Shown: positions 22,476 through 34,593 of the stretch, one piece after another
Numbering within the stretch: the stretch's first letter is position 1
Layout: every line of letters starts with the position of its first letter
Source: Carallia brachiata
Taxonomy: Eukaryota; Streptophyta; Magnoliopsida; Malpighiales; Rhizophoraceae
Assembly (NCBI GenBank): GCA_021464245.1
Contig: JADCRB010000037.1
Coordinates: 8,093,316 to 8,157,315 of the forward strand
DNA length: 64,000 nt
Reading direction: 5' to 3'
Translations under genes and position numbers: made by a program
The notes under the pieces: generated by a model
Seen by the model: the letters and a program-made list of their open reading frames with translations, nothing else
What the model was told of the DNA's origin: nothing
The model's database searches: none

Positions 22476-25400
22476 CAATGGTGTCAGTTTTCTTTTCTCG
22501 TACCTGTGAAGGAAAAAGGTTGGTGAGCATACGCGAGTGTTATATGCTTGCGGGCAGATATAATTTTTGTGTAATTATGATTATATTTTGTGTAATCAGA
22601 ATGATAAAAAGTAAAATAAAAAATTATTATTGTTTTTTTTATTATACATTTTTTAATTATACATTTTTTATTATACAAAATATACTTGTTGTTATATAAA
22701 ATTTGCGTTTGTTTAATACATATAATATTTCAGTCTGTCCATATAATGAGACCTATTGCGAATGTAAAGCCTCACAAACCTCTTAAGATGTACTTTTAAC
22801 CTCATCAAATGCCTTTATTATCGAAAGTTAAACCTAAGACTTTGCTTGGAAGAAATGACTTTCTTCGCCACTAGAGCATAATATTGGGTGGATATAAAGA
22901 ATACACAAATCGCTAAAGCTAAACAGGCTATTATTTATTTTTATTAGCTTATTTATTCATCACATTTTTTTAACAAAAAAAAATTGTGAATAACAAGTAC
23001 GTCGATTATAATATCTATGAGTCGAGATCGGTTTTATCCGACAGTTATGTCCTCATTCAATAAATCTCCACAGAGAAGGACATACTAACAGAGAAGAACA
23101 TACTACCCAAATATTGATGGAGCTAAGTGGTTCAACTATTAAAGATTATAGTGATCGTCGAATATAAAACTCGCACTGCACTCAATTCTCAATGTAAGTA
23201 TACAGTACACTGGTCAGAAAAGAATCGTATCTATAAAGATTCAAATCTAAATTGTAAACATGAAACACACATCGACTTAACATCAGGTGGTAACTCATTT
23301 ATCACTGAATTAAAAAATTCAAGACAATTAATAGTTGTATCTTATTTAAGGACCCAAATACAACCTCAAATTGTAAACGATTCTAAACTTGATGCCTAGT
23401 TTCAAAAATTGACGAATCCTTTCGTTTTTTCTTTTCATCTCTCACAACCATATTCTTTCTCTCTACGCAAAGATTCTCCTCCTCCTTAATTGTGCGAAAA
23501 CCCATTCGGGTAAAATTCAGCAAGTCCATCCCGAGTTTGACTGGGTCAAATACGAGCCAATCTAATAGAGTGACTTAGTTTGCCTCAACTCCTGAGTCAC
23601 TAGGTTCTGATCGAATTGTTGGGTTTGGCCCGAGTCTCATAACTGTAGTTTTTATTGTTAACATCTCAATAAAATAAATATTTAAAATTCAAGCAAGATT
23701 GGTTAGTGAAGGAAAAAAAAAAAAGTGAATTTACTTTTATGAAGTGATAATCATAAAGCAAAAAATACAATCGGCTGTCGCCTTGGTTGGTGACTAGTTT
23801 ATGTAAAGTAAACAAGGAACTAGTAGTATTTTTTGAAATATGAACATAATAATATTAGTCTTTGCTCAATATGGACTTGTTCTTAATTTTTTCTTTTTAT
23901 TTTATAAGTTTGAATAATGATCATTCTGAAAAACAACTCGCATTCTCACCTAATATGATGAACCTTGATACATGTTAAAATCATTTTTAAGTTTTACCAT
24001 CCATGTAAGTGTAGTAATTAATATATATAATTTCTACAAAAGGATAAATACTTATGTTGTGAAGATTTGTCCTGAGAACATCCCTACCGTGGGTTGCATT
24101 TAATAAAAAAATAATATGTCGTATTGCTTTTAAAATTTTAGTTTTTCTGCTTCAAATTACTAGATATACAACTAAAATAGTAAAATGTATGACCAGATAT
24201 AAAAGAATATACAACTACACATTATTGGATATTTTCATAGATCCTTTTATATCTTATATTGTCTGTTGCATATTTTGTGATCTTGGTCGCACATCTACTG
24301 AATTTTGTGGAAAATTTAAAATTTTCAAAATAAAAAATAAAAAATATTTTTTTATTAACTTTGGCCTACCCACCGCCCCCCCCCCCCCAAAAAAAAGAAA
24401 TCTAAACAAATAATTGTGAATACCATAATAAATAATGTAAACTGGTTTGATTACTTTTCATATCCAATTTGATTATATGTGAATCTATTCCTTGCTCAAT
24501 ATAATCCAACAATTTTAATTAACATATTCTGGCAATCTTAACCTATTACAGGAAGTTAATTGAATATTCAGTCCTTTCCAGCACAAGATTCCAATGAATT
24601 GATGGCCTTAATATACTCTTCATACTAGTAAACAAAACTGCATACTATTTGCATTGTGCTACTAGTTAATGTAGATGTTAGGCCTTATTCCCATGTCCTT
24701 TACAAAACATTTTAGATTCCTTCAGTGGTGTTTAAAAAAAAAAAAACCAACTCTCAATAGCTCAGTAGTTAGAACTATTTTTATTATAGAGATCTCAAAT
24801 ACTAATCTTGAAAAATGAGAGTTTGAAATTTATAAGAGAATATTTTTATTTTAGAGGTCTTAAATTTTAATTTTGAAAAAAGAAAGATGTAAAATTTATA
24901 AGAAAAAGGTTATTTTTATTATATAATTTATGAATTAATGAATATCTAATTAGACAAAAATAAATAAATAAATAACGTGGAGAAGACTTTCATGCAGACC
25001 GCTTTCTTTTTTTTTTTTTTTTTAAGGGTATTTTCGTTGAAGACTGCCTGTAAAACTCACTTTTAAAGTGAGAAGAATCGAGATGCTGACTAGGTAGCAA
25101 TTATAGCTTAAGCTTAATTCGCACATGTAAAATAATAATAATGGTACTAATCAATTCGAATAAGAGATAGCATTGTTGCATATTCATCGACGTGCGGCAC
25201 TAAAAAGTATGTAGGCTACTTATAAAATAATGTAAAAAGCTCGGCGTTAGTGTTTAAACTTTATTCTGTTTTCTTATACTTATAGCCTTTTTTGTAACAA
25301 AAAAAAAAAACAACTAATGAATTAATCGATCTTGAGGAACTAATGCAGCGCCCAGAAAAAAAAAAAAGCATTGTTGATCAATTAATTTTGATTTAAATTT

Positions 25401-26822
25401 ACAATCCAATTAGTTAGTTCAAGGCCTGTTGGATTTACCTCTATTACTGTTTTAGATTGTTATATTTGATTATTAATGTTATTTTAGTTTATTGAGAGAT
25501 TTATTGGGAGTTCATACGCTCTTCTTTCTAAGATTAAAAATGAAGACCTCCAAGATCAAGATCTTAAATCTTAATTATTTATTGGAGTAGCCCCTAAGGA
25601 TTGTTATTGTTATTGTTTATTGAATAAAATCAAATTATAGTATTTTGTTAAATTAATATTGTCTATTATTGTTTAAGTGATAAAATTACTATTCAAGACA
25701 TTTTAATTTTTTTCCTATTTTAAGTAATTATGTCAATACTGTCATAACTAATTTGGTTGGTAAAAAATATATATCATCAAATGCTGTTGCTCCCAAAAAG
25801 TTGCTCAAGCTTTTTTTTCTAATCAGCTATTATTTGGAATAAAAAGTAATTCCAACGTAGGCTAAAAAATTTTACTAAAGCCTTTTACACCGTACTGATT
25901 GAAACTTTTTTTTTGTTTTTGAGTGAAAGTACTGATTCAAACTAATTAAACACCAACGGTAGGCGTGAAACGCAAAAATAACAATCCCTTTGAGCTTGAA
26001 TCAGTAGTTTTTTCAGTAGTTAAAGGTAAGAGATTTATGAAAGGAAAATTAGATCCATTAACAAATTGTGTGATTTGTCTTTAATAAACCAAAAAACGAA
26101 AAAATCACTTACCAAACAATTATAAATTTTAAAATAATTCTATATTTTATAAATAATATTAAAATAATATAAATCGTAAAATATAATTATATTATGTAAC
26201 GAGTCCTCTTAAAATATCACACACGCAGCCCAAAAAATTTTAATTAATGAAGGCCTTATCCAATGATGCTTTTCTAGTGAAGGTGGATTGCATGTCTAGC
26301 ATTTTCTTTGAGCTTATCAATTAAAGAAACGATAATGGGACAAAACCCCACCCGTCGCCGCGCTAAATTCCATTTGCATAATGGTTAGCCTGCCATAAGC
26401 CCACGTGTTTTTTTGTTCAATTAGACAACCTCAAAACTGATTTATTATTATTATTGTTTTTTTTGTCAGAAAATGGATAACCAGCACGAGGATTGAACTT
26501 AATTCAAATACAAATTTATGTAATAACCGCTGTAAGTTTTAAATTTATTAATATTAAAATTAAATATCGTAAAAAATTTTTAAATTTAATAATATTCGAA
26601 TAACCTTACCTGACAAGTTTGATACCAGCAATACACACAAAAGGGAGAAGGCAAGGAACTTGATATATTGGAGACAGTGGAACCTCACTCCATCCCACTA
26701 ACATCTGCTCCCTGTCTTGAGAGTTGAGACATTGTATTTTAATAGGGAGGAAAGAGGGCAGTGATCAATCTGATATCGCGTAAAGCAAGAGTTGTTCGGT
26801 AGTCGGATCAAGAAAGAAAGAT
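22476..26822. other. Intergenic, AT-rich with SINE-like relics and homopolymers
   Basis: No gene recognised in about 4.3 kb. SINE-like A-box stretches occur at about 23118 (gagctaagtggttcaac) and 24756 (aatagctcagtagttagaac). A C-run of 13 or more sits at about 24376. Poly-T and poly-A tracts are frequent. The last ~180 bp lead into small-gene copy D. Confidence 0.5.
24750..24960 (+). repeat. tRNA-derived SINE-like relic
   Basis: A box A-like stretch tagctcagtagttaga is followed 50 bases on by a degenerate box B (gagagtttgaaattt). A partly duplicated second unit (gaggtcttaaattttaattttg) lies downstream. No tail or target duplication was confirmed. Confidence 0.35.
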
Positions 26823-27029
26823 ATGGCAGGATCAAGAAGCGAGATGATCAATGGTAGGAAGAATTCCAGGAGGTTTTCTGGGCGTCCCATCCCCAAGAGA
26901 GGGCAGGTTAGGGTGGCTATAGTGCTGGGTCTGGCTCAATCTTTTGCTTCCATCTTCTCTCTGCATAGTGCCAATCGGCCAGCTGCTGCTGCTGCTGCTG
27001 CTCCTGCTGCTGCTTCTCACTTTTCTTAG
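26823..27029 (+). CDS. Small conserved plant protein, copy D (68 aa)
   Basis: Intact diverged member of the same family as copies A-C. It reads MAGSRSEMINGRKNSRRFSG, then RPIPKRGQVR and IVLGLAQSFASIFS, and ends in an alanine-rich tail made by a GCT repeat before SHFS. The family signature (EMING, SGRxIPKRGQV, IVLGLAQSFASIFS) is preserved although flanking DNA shares nothing obvious with the 9-19 kb copies. This points to purifying selection on the core and suggests that D is the ancestral-type locus. The start ATG follows a purine-rich leader (gatcaagaaagaaagat). There is no intron. Function is unknown to me; the charged N-terminus and short hydrophobic core are the only visible traits. Confidence 0.75.
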   Translation: MAGSRSEMINGRKNSRRFSGRPIPKRGQVRVAIVLGLAQSFASIFSLHSANRPAAAAAAAPAAASHFS

Positions 27030-27794
27030 CTCATTCCGCTTACAGTATTTTGCGATAATCCTTTTGAGAAGCGATCTTTTAACTTTTGTAACTTTTGTTT
27101 CCTTCGTTCTCGACTTTTGTACAAAGAAGCTCCACAACGAATATGGAAAGCATACATCAACAATTGCATAACATTTAAAGCATTTTCAGTTACATTCACA
27201 GAAGAGCAGCCAGTGGCCCCTGAGCTACCACACATCTGGTACGAGCACAAAATGGGCCACCCCAAAATAGTGTGCCCCCGTAGAAGAGGCTTTTATAGAT
27301 ATAGAAGAACATCTCAAAATACGTCATCTCACACTGTAGGGTCTATGGAAGAGTTATATGTAGAACATCTCAACACAAAGTTTCATCTTTGAATAATTGA
27401 AATAGGATATGTACTTGGGATAATACGGAAGAATTGATATGGTAGATACTATCTCGGATTACACAGTGTCTGAGCCTCGTGACACCCTTTTCATCACAAA
27501 TGCTAACAAAATTTGATCTTTGTCAATGTCTCACAGTTTCCTATTTAATTGGACCCATAAGATTCATAGTCGTTTCTCCAAAGTCTCCAGAATAAGATAG
27601 TTCCAAAAAATTAGAAAAGGAGAGGAGAAATCCAGCTTAAACAAATGGAAGAATTGGTAACAGCATGACCCAGCAACAAAGATCTACATTCTGTCAACTT
27701 TTATCTATTCTGAGACATTGACAATAAAGATCCAGAAAGACCAGAGTACAACTTGCAGAAATAGGAAAAGGAATCTTTCAAAGAAGGAGAGCAA
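27030..27794. other. 3' flank of copy D, no gene recognised
   Basis: Mixed-composition sequence without conserved coding signal. It ends where the NAD(P)H dehydrogenase pseudogene begins. Confidence 0.5.
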
Positions 27795-28910
27795 CACTTA
27801 CCTGGACTTTCTGATAGCAAGAGGTTCAAGAGAGGCTTCCTCCTCATTTCCTGAGCACAGTTCACTTCCCTCAGGAAAATGCGTGTTTCTTAACCCCCTT
27901 GATGTCAAGTGTTGGAGGCTCAGCTCCGGCGGCAATGACCAGCTTCTCATATGCAGGCTCAAGCCAATAACGCTCCTGAGCTAACCTGCCATTGCTAATT
28001 GCTTTACAGTAAACTGAGCAAGAAAGTTTATTCAATTTTTTGTGATCAATTTGGAATTCAAATATTCAGACGTTGCCAAAATCTAATGTCAAGATCAAAG
28101 CTACACTTGTATTATGTGGAATAACCCTTAAAGCAGTTAGCAAACTTTCTCTGAGGGATTGAAAAACAGAACGAAGGAGGACAACACTACTTTTCACTTT
28201 TCTTCTGCTTCAGAAGCAGAACGTGGACTTCCAGCTGAGAGCACATGATTTTTCTTTTTTCAACCTTATTTTGAATACACAAGAGACCAATAAGTAATTT
28301 ACAGATGAACAGGAAAAATAAGATTGACATCATTTTTGTTCGTGTCAATGCCAACACAGGAAGCCAGGTAGGAATATGAGTTTAAATTTGTTGCCAATGC
28401 AGACTGTATCCGACTAATAGGCTCGCCTACAGAGCAAAACTCAAGGGTCCGTCCCAACACAAGTTGAAGCAAGCAAAGGACTCAAGACCCCATGATTCCT
28501 AGGCAATATGCAAACAACATCATAGATTTTGATGTCAAGTCCTTTCCTGAATCTAGATGCAGCCCATTTAGCACCAAGAACAGTCCCCCTCGGTTTTCAC
28601 TAGGCTTAGTTGCTCGTAGTCTGGGATACCTTGATTCGTCATCATCTGATACAGATTCATAATTTTCTCTCTCTGCATTTGCAACTTGATAAGGTGGGCT
28701 ACTCTGATTCCCCCTCTCTAAAACCCTGTGAGGCTTACCTTCCTTAAGCTGGAAAGGGACGGCAGACTGCCGCAACTGTGGCATTTTGAAGTGAAAGATT
28801 GAACGGAAATGTTGTTGCATCTCGCATGACCAATCCATCGCAGTAGAGTAACCCCAATGGGCACCTCCTTTCCTTCTCAAGCCAGTCCTGGCAACCCTTC
28901 CCGGAGCCAT
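27795..28910 (-). pseudogene. Alternative NAD(P)H dehydrogenase (NDA-type) 5' fragment
   Basis: Minus-strand pieces match plant internal type II NAD(P)H dehydrogenases, the rotenone-insensitive mitochondrial enzymes that pass electrons to ubiquinone. From 28640 down, the frame reads RATKPSE. A frame change is followed by [24 protein letters not shown] and LLASTCVG. Another change is followed by [20 protein letters not shown]. After about 300 bp a second exon-like piece (28020-27801) reads ISNGRLAQERYWLEPAYEKL, VIAAGAEPPTLDIKGVKKHA, loses one base, then LREVNCAQE and ends at a GTAAGT donor. The second dinucleotide-binding domain and the rest of the protein are absent. Multiple frame breaks make it a pseudogene. 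The N-terminal 80 codons before RATKPSE are not recognisable. Confidence 0.75.
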
Positions 28911-28975
28911 GCTGAGAGTATCAGTCTAAAATACAAGGTAATTATCTAACCTGAATCAACATTAGACTATGGGAC

Positions 28976-29158
28976 CTACTTCCCTGGGCGGTGTACAAGA
29001 GACATGAACATGACAATACCTATGTAATCCAACGCGTCATTATGTGGCCGGTAGCCCTCCCTGCTCCATCTGAGGGCTCCAGGAATCAAAGTGGAGCCAA
29101 ACCCACCACCAAAGCAAAAGTGAAAAAGGTCATATTCAACATGTCCAATACCATCCAT
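28976..29158 (-). other. Unrecognised 60-codon open frame
   Basis: The frame reads MDGIGHVEYDLFHFCFGGGF and then STLIPGALRWSREGYRPHND. A potential GTATTG donor follows at about 29023. The composition looks protein-like and I suspect an exon remnant of a host gene, but I do not recognise the family and no partner exon fits. It may be part of the same broken locus as the dehydrogenase fragment just downstream. Confidence 0.3.
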
Positions 29159-29591
29159 CCTCTAATATTTCTAATTTGTCTTAGCTTGTTTCACCATAAG
29201 CTTGTTTTCCGCAATATCAAGAAACAGGAAAGATTAAATAAGCCCAGGAGAGTGACTTAAATATATATACAATTTACATAAAATTTAGCACAATTTACAT
29301 GCGCATAACAAGTTAAAGGTTTTCATCCAGTACAAGAATTAAATTGTGAATCTTGAGTAGCCTTAAAGTTGACTTGTGCCCCCTCCAGCGAGAAGGGTAT
29401 CTACGGTGAATATAGAAAGCATTGCAGCAGTATAACAGAAAAGCATGGTGCATGCTTCTTATAAATTGCTGTGAAAGAAGAAAAGCTCCATTAATGCGGT
29501 ACAAGAACTCGTGTTTTGATGTTCGTGCTACACTTGGGCTGATGCTATTGTCCTGACTCCGTGTAATCAACAAACATGCATGTCCATCTCT

Positions 29592-32500
29592 TCATGCTCG
29601 AGCAATTTTAATTGGAGAAGCAAAAATGCTGTTGAGGGTGGCAGCTAAGCGGACACCAGCTTGGGCAAGCCTTTTTTCCACAATAGGCAAGCGAGAAAGG
29701 AAGTAATCATCTACGATATAACAGTTTTCATAGTTCAAACAATTAAAGAACAAAGTGAGGAACAAAATATTTTCCATTAAGCAGAGAAATTTTGCACAGT
29801 GGTCCAAAGAAAAAGCATTATTTGTCACATAACAAGTGGTTCACCACAATGCCTCAGCAGCTAGGCCAATAGCTTTCATAGTGTGCAGGAAATGGCCGTG
29901 TGCAACATGCTGGATTGCATTGGAAATGATTTTAGCCAAAAATTGTGGGGGAAAAGAAAATAGTGGAAAAAAAAGGGAAGTCTGAAAAGAACATAGTATT
30001 TTTACTGTTCTCTCTAATTTGTGTCCATTAACTTTAATTGCAAAAACAACAATAGAGTTTTGGGCTGAGAGTCCCATTAGACACTAATGCATTTATGGAT
30101 ATCGTGCCTAGGACTGCTTCTACCATATTTATCAGTACTTAATGGCACCTCCAACTATTTGCTCTTATGTGGAACTGATGAAACTTTCCATCCTATTTTA
30201 ACAGAAGAAAAACTTGGCACCTAAGGATCTCATTAATTTGATGTGCAAATCTCTGCAAAGTTTTTTCTTTGATTAGATTCATGAAGTCTGGCTGATTTCT
30301 GGTATGCTACTAGTTAAGTTATGACTTTGTGAGTCAAGATCAAATTTTGAACAGTTTGCATTGCCTAAAGCTGTACAAAGCAAGTCTCCAGTGCTATTAT
30401 AATAGATCAAGGAGCATTTTTTATTTAATGTAACAAATACCTGTCAAAGTACTTCCAGGTGTGGCATTCCGGTATGCAAACTTGCATGCCAAACTAATGC
30501 TTTCGGAGGCATACCTGAAAATTTACGATAAAAGGTAACCTCTAGTTGTGAGCATCATTATAGATATTAGCAGTTTGAACAAATGATGAGGTTGCCATAG
30601 TTTTCTTTTTTTGGTTAATTGGCTCCAACTGGGACTCGGACTCGAGATCTTCAGCCCTTAAGACGACTGCAATACCATTGCCATAGCTTTAACCACTTCT
30701 AGTGGTATGGTGCCAAAATCCTATTAAACGTCTTCTATCCACTAAGGGTGTATGCATGTGTTGGCATCTGAATGTGGCTATGTGTCATAGAAATCAATAA
30801 GGATAGATTCTTTTTCAATTCATGTGGATCAGACAAATGGCCATTCCTGGCAGACACTATGCACTGTATCAAACAAATCCCATTGCTAAGTGTTATAATT
30901 GCCACTAAATTGGAATCCCTGGTCCGCAAACAAATAAACAACTTAACATTTTCCTATCAGATTTTAAAGCCCATGGATGCAAATGGAAGAAAGAAGCACA
31001 GCAACTTACAGGTTTGGACATACTGTACGGCCATCATCACAATATTCCCAGAGTGGCAGTTGATTGAACCAAGCCTCCTTTTAACAGTCAAGAACAAAAT
31101 GCAGAAGGGAAAAAAATTAAAAGCGTGAACGAAATCGTAGGAAAACAATAGCAAAGATATAAAAGCAAAACCAGATATGTGAAGCACATGACTTGCGATT
31201 TTATCCTGAATTACAAGTTTCAGTCACATCAAAATATATAAGATTTCAGGACAATGAAAGACGCATAAGGCTATCTGTGACTGTTATTAAAGTTTACAAT
31301 GTCACTCTAATATACTTAATCAGTGTGGGGAAGGAAAAGCATACCGTAATATTGTACTGAATGGCCTGTATCATAACAGAAAGATCTGAATTATAAAAAG
31401 TTTTCAATGCTGAATCAATAATCATATTGTCCCACACCTGGAAGAGAACATTAGAACATTAGAAGCTTGTAACAAAGTGATAAATAAATGATTTTGTGAT
31501 GAATAAGGCATATATGTGAACATAAATTCCATAATCGAAAATAGTGATGCACACTTGCTGTTGGGTAGGAAAAACAAGATTAAAAAGCCAATGAATTGAG
31601 AGTTAAGTTCATTTTTTTGAAACAGTAAAAGGACATTGTTTACTGGTCATGCGACAATAAGTAAACGGGAGCAAGCCTTTTGAAATAGAAATGAGAACTG
31701 ATTTTCTCCAATCACGGGTGCACACACACATGTGCACACACATGATTTCCTCTCTCTCTCTCTCTCTCTCTCTCCCCCTGCTTAACACACACACAAGCAC
31801 GTGTGCACTTGACAGAACCAGCAAAATCTTACATGGTGTAGATTTGTCTTCCTCCGGTACCAACGTACTATTATTGTGTTCCCACCCTCATCTCCAACAA
31901 AGCCAACATGCAATGGCTGTCATTGCAAAAAATAACATACGAAATCAGGTGATTTGCCAGAGTACACAGGTGAGAGCAGCTATGTGACTATGCACATAAC
32001 CAATCAACTCTACAAACAATATTAAATGTACAGTTAAAGAAAAGGGCTCCAAAGCACGAGGCTCCCAAAATGTCAGGCTTAAGAAAGGGTCAAATGTAGA
32101 TAGCCTTACCTTTGTTCTCACAAAGAGGCAGTTTCCGCGACTTGACGCTCTTATCTCTAGGATACAACTGAGTAACCTTACCGTTTACACCAATGCGCAC
32201 CCTTTATTACATATACAATGTAATAGATAAATATCTACCAACATAAAAGCACAGAGGACAGGAGACCCAAATCAGGCCCCATCCCCAAATATACAGAGAC
32301 GATGCCTTGTGCAAATATATCCTTAATTTCCAGTGACTGCACATATGTCTTGCAAAGGTTGCTTTTCAGGTCTTGAAGGATTTGCAATTAATCAAGAAGA
32401 ACAACGTAGGACTGCCAATTATCTCAGTATGTTTCCACTTTGTATTCTGGCTGAAAGCCAAGGGCATAATATTCTCTTAACTATTTGCCACCTAATCCCT

Positions 32501-33691
32501 CATGTTCTGCATGCTTCCTTCAACATCTATGTTTTTGGAAAGCGGAGCAGACCTGATGTACATCTCCAATAAAATGTGACAAGAACATAAGTGCCTCTGT
32601 TAGATTGTCTGCAAAAATAAAATAAACATAAAAATAAAAATATAAAAAAAAAAAATCAGAAGAGCTACCGTATTATGGAAAGTCAAATGAAATATACATT
32701 ACAGCAGTTGCATGTGTCAAATTCAATCTTACACTTCAATTCTGAACTGGACTTCTGATATGCTGATGCAAGTTGTGTTGTGTAGTTGTTAATTGCTCCA
32801 GTTACACACCTGTCTTTATGACCAGCTGAGTCATGACAGTCCCCTATAAATGATTTAGAAAACATTAAAACCAATTGAAAAAACTATCACTGAGATCACA
32901 GGACAATGCAAACGCGTCATTAAAAAAATTACGGAAATCAAGCCAAACTTACTGCAATATTTGTAGTTACACCTGAAATCCGGAGTATCAACATAGTGCA
33001 AAGCACTGCTCCAGTGATAGTGGAACCTGATCTCATCAGCCCAAGAGCAAACCGCTGCAAGATCACCATCAGCAGAATCAGGAAGCAATTTCTTCACCGC
33101 AGCTATTGCATCCTCGGATAAATATCCCTAAGGAATCACAAAGCACCTTATCAGATGGAATGCACTTCTTCTCTTGCAACCTTCACAACCGATTCCACAC
33201 AAGGTATTTCAATCAAGTTCACAACAGAAGAACTAAATGGCCAGATCTTCCGACTATAATACAATACTGAATGACTTCACTAAGCTGCATGGAAAAGAGC
33301 TTATTTGGACTAAAGAATTAAAAATACGTGGAAAAAATTATCACGATCAGACATCAAAACTAAAGGTTTCCACTTTCAAGCAGTAACACAAAATAAAACA
33401 CGCATTTCCACATAATAACAGTCATTATAAACAAAGATAGCAAAAATTCCTGATCTTTGCAACATCACTGATCAGTAAAGTAAATAGAAGAAGGGTGTCC
33501 GAGTGCACGAGGCTCCCACAATGTGAGCGTGTGAAGAAATGTTGGAAATAATTATTAGGAAGGAAATTCACCTCCGCTATTTTGCAAATAGCATAGTGAC
33601 CATCCTTTCCCCAGCCCAGAATTCCAGTTGCCAATTGGAGAAGGAAAACCAACCTCCCAATCCACAATAGCTTAGAATCAGAGCCACCCAT
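29592..33691 (-). CDS. ENDO4: S1/P1-type endonuclease, ENDO4-like (9 exons, 299 aa)
   Basis: Zinc-dependent nuclease that cleaves single-stranded DNA and RNA and mismatched DNA; it is secreted or vacuolar through a signal peptide. Exons on the minus strand: 33691-33572, 33127-32953, 32843-32733, 32608-32553, 31916-31833, 31437-31345, 31077-31010, 30514-30441, 29710-29592. Together they give 900 nt with GT-AG junctions and no stop. A signal peptide (FLLQLATGILG) precedes Trp27, which becomes the N-terminal zinc ligand of the mature enzyme (WGKDGH). The other ligands are visible: Asp71 in SWADEIR, His84 in LHYVD, the HFIGDVHQPLH cluster, and the His and Asp of NLHHVWD. Length fits the plant family. 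The exon 1 start is the only ATG before the signal peptide. Assignment to ENDO4 rather than ENDO3 or ENDO5 rests on overall resemblance and gene neighbourhood. Confidence 0.92.
30605..30712 (-). repeat. tRNA-derived SINE-like relic in endonuclease intron 7
   Basis: On the minus strand, agtggttaaagctatgg (A-box-like) is followed by ctcgagtccgagtccc (B-box-like), then gttggagccaattaacc. It lies between exons 7 and 8 of the endonuclease gene. Confidence 0.4.
31755..31780. repeat. (CT)n microsatellite beside (CA)n runs, intronic
   Basis: A CT dinucleotide run within endonuclease intron 5, flanked by short CA/CACA tracts at 31720-31745 and 31787-31797. Confidence 0.9.
32036..32206 (-). mobile_element. 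Au-type SINE in endonuclease intron 4
   Basis: On the minus strand the element shows the plant Au SINE pattern: aacggtaaggttactcagttg, a B-box remnant in agcgtcaagtcgcggaaac, then gcctctttgtgagaacaaaggtaaggct and, near the end, gggagcctcgtgctttgg. It sits between exons 4 and 5 and does not touch splice sites. Confidence 0.75.
33486..33530 (-). repeat. Truncated Au-like SINE 3' end in endonuclease intron 1
   Basis: The minus strand contains attgtgggagcctcgtgcac, followed by cggacaccct. This matches the terminal part of the Au element seen at 32036-32206; only the 3' end is present. Confidence 0.55.
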
Positions 33692-34593
33692 TTTTATTCA
33701 ATCAACAAGGTTTCACTTTTCAAGCCAATCCTCTCTTTGGTCCCTCTCTGCGAGTATAGGGGAAGAAAAAAACAAAGACAGAAAATATTATACAAGAAAG
33801 TAAAAAATTGAAGTTGAAGATTGACTGGTTATTTTTTCTTTATGAGAAGAAAAGGAATCGTTTTTTGCCAGTCGATTTTCTCAGCAACCAAACATTGGTG
33901 GCTGATAGGCTGTAGTTTCTGAGTAGCAAGCAACATGATTGGTAGTTCGCCCCGTGCGAAGGACCAGCGGTCGAAGGGGCCCGCGCCGGCCACTGGGTTG
34001 GGTTGGGCTCAGATGAACATATATCCTAGGGACCCTCACCAAACGAAGCCACAACCCATTAAACCAAATAACCCATTAGTAAAGATGGTAACTTTTTCGG
34101 ACTATCATTCAGGGCAAAGATCAAAACTTTTCGAGTGGCAGGCCATCTCATGGATACGAGAATGATTAATTAGTGATTTTTGATTAATTAGTGATACGAG
34201 AATGATTAATTACCAATAAGCGCTGGTACGAATGGTAAATGTCCGCTTAATTAAAGATCTCGAATTCGAGTTTTTAGAAATACTGTCGAGTTAAATATCT
34301 GCTGTGAGACATTTGTCACTTTTCAGGATCTTTCTCGAGTCGATATAGATTAATCAGTATATTAAATTGAATACTGGACAATCTTGAGAAAAAAAAAAGT
34401 ATTAATTAGCCGTCGGCAATCCTTCTTTTCTATTTTTACACATAAATTAAAAAAAAAAATCAAAACTTTTCCAGCATAAAACGACGTCGCTTCCTTTTTG
34501 GCAATCCTAAACCGTCAGGGCTACAAGCTATTTATTTTATCGCTGCAAAACCCTCCTGGGGGTTCGGAGGAGGGAGTGAGAGAAAGGGGAGAG
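33692..34593. promoter_or_regulatory. Divergent promoter region between endonuclease and RPS15A
   Basis: A 902-bp interval separates the two divergent start codons. On the RPS15A side a telo-box-like AAAACCCT lies at 34547-34554. A TGGGCT site-II-type element lies near 34000 in a GC-richer patch containing ggggcccgcgccggcc. Both element classes are common in plant ribosomal-protein promoters. A SINE-like stretch (aagcgctggtacgaatggtaaatgtccgct...ctcgaattcgag) occupies about 34215-34275. Confidence 0.5.
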
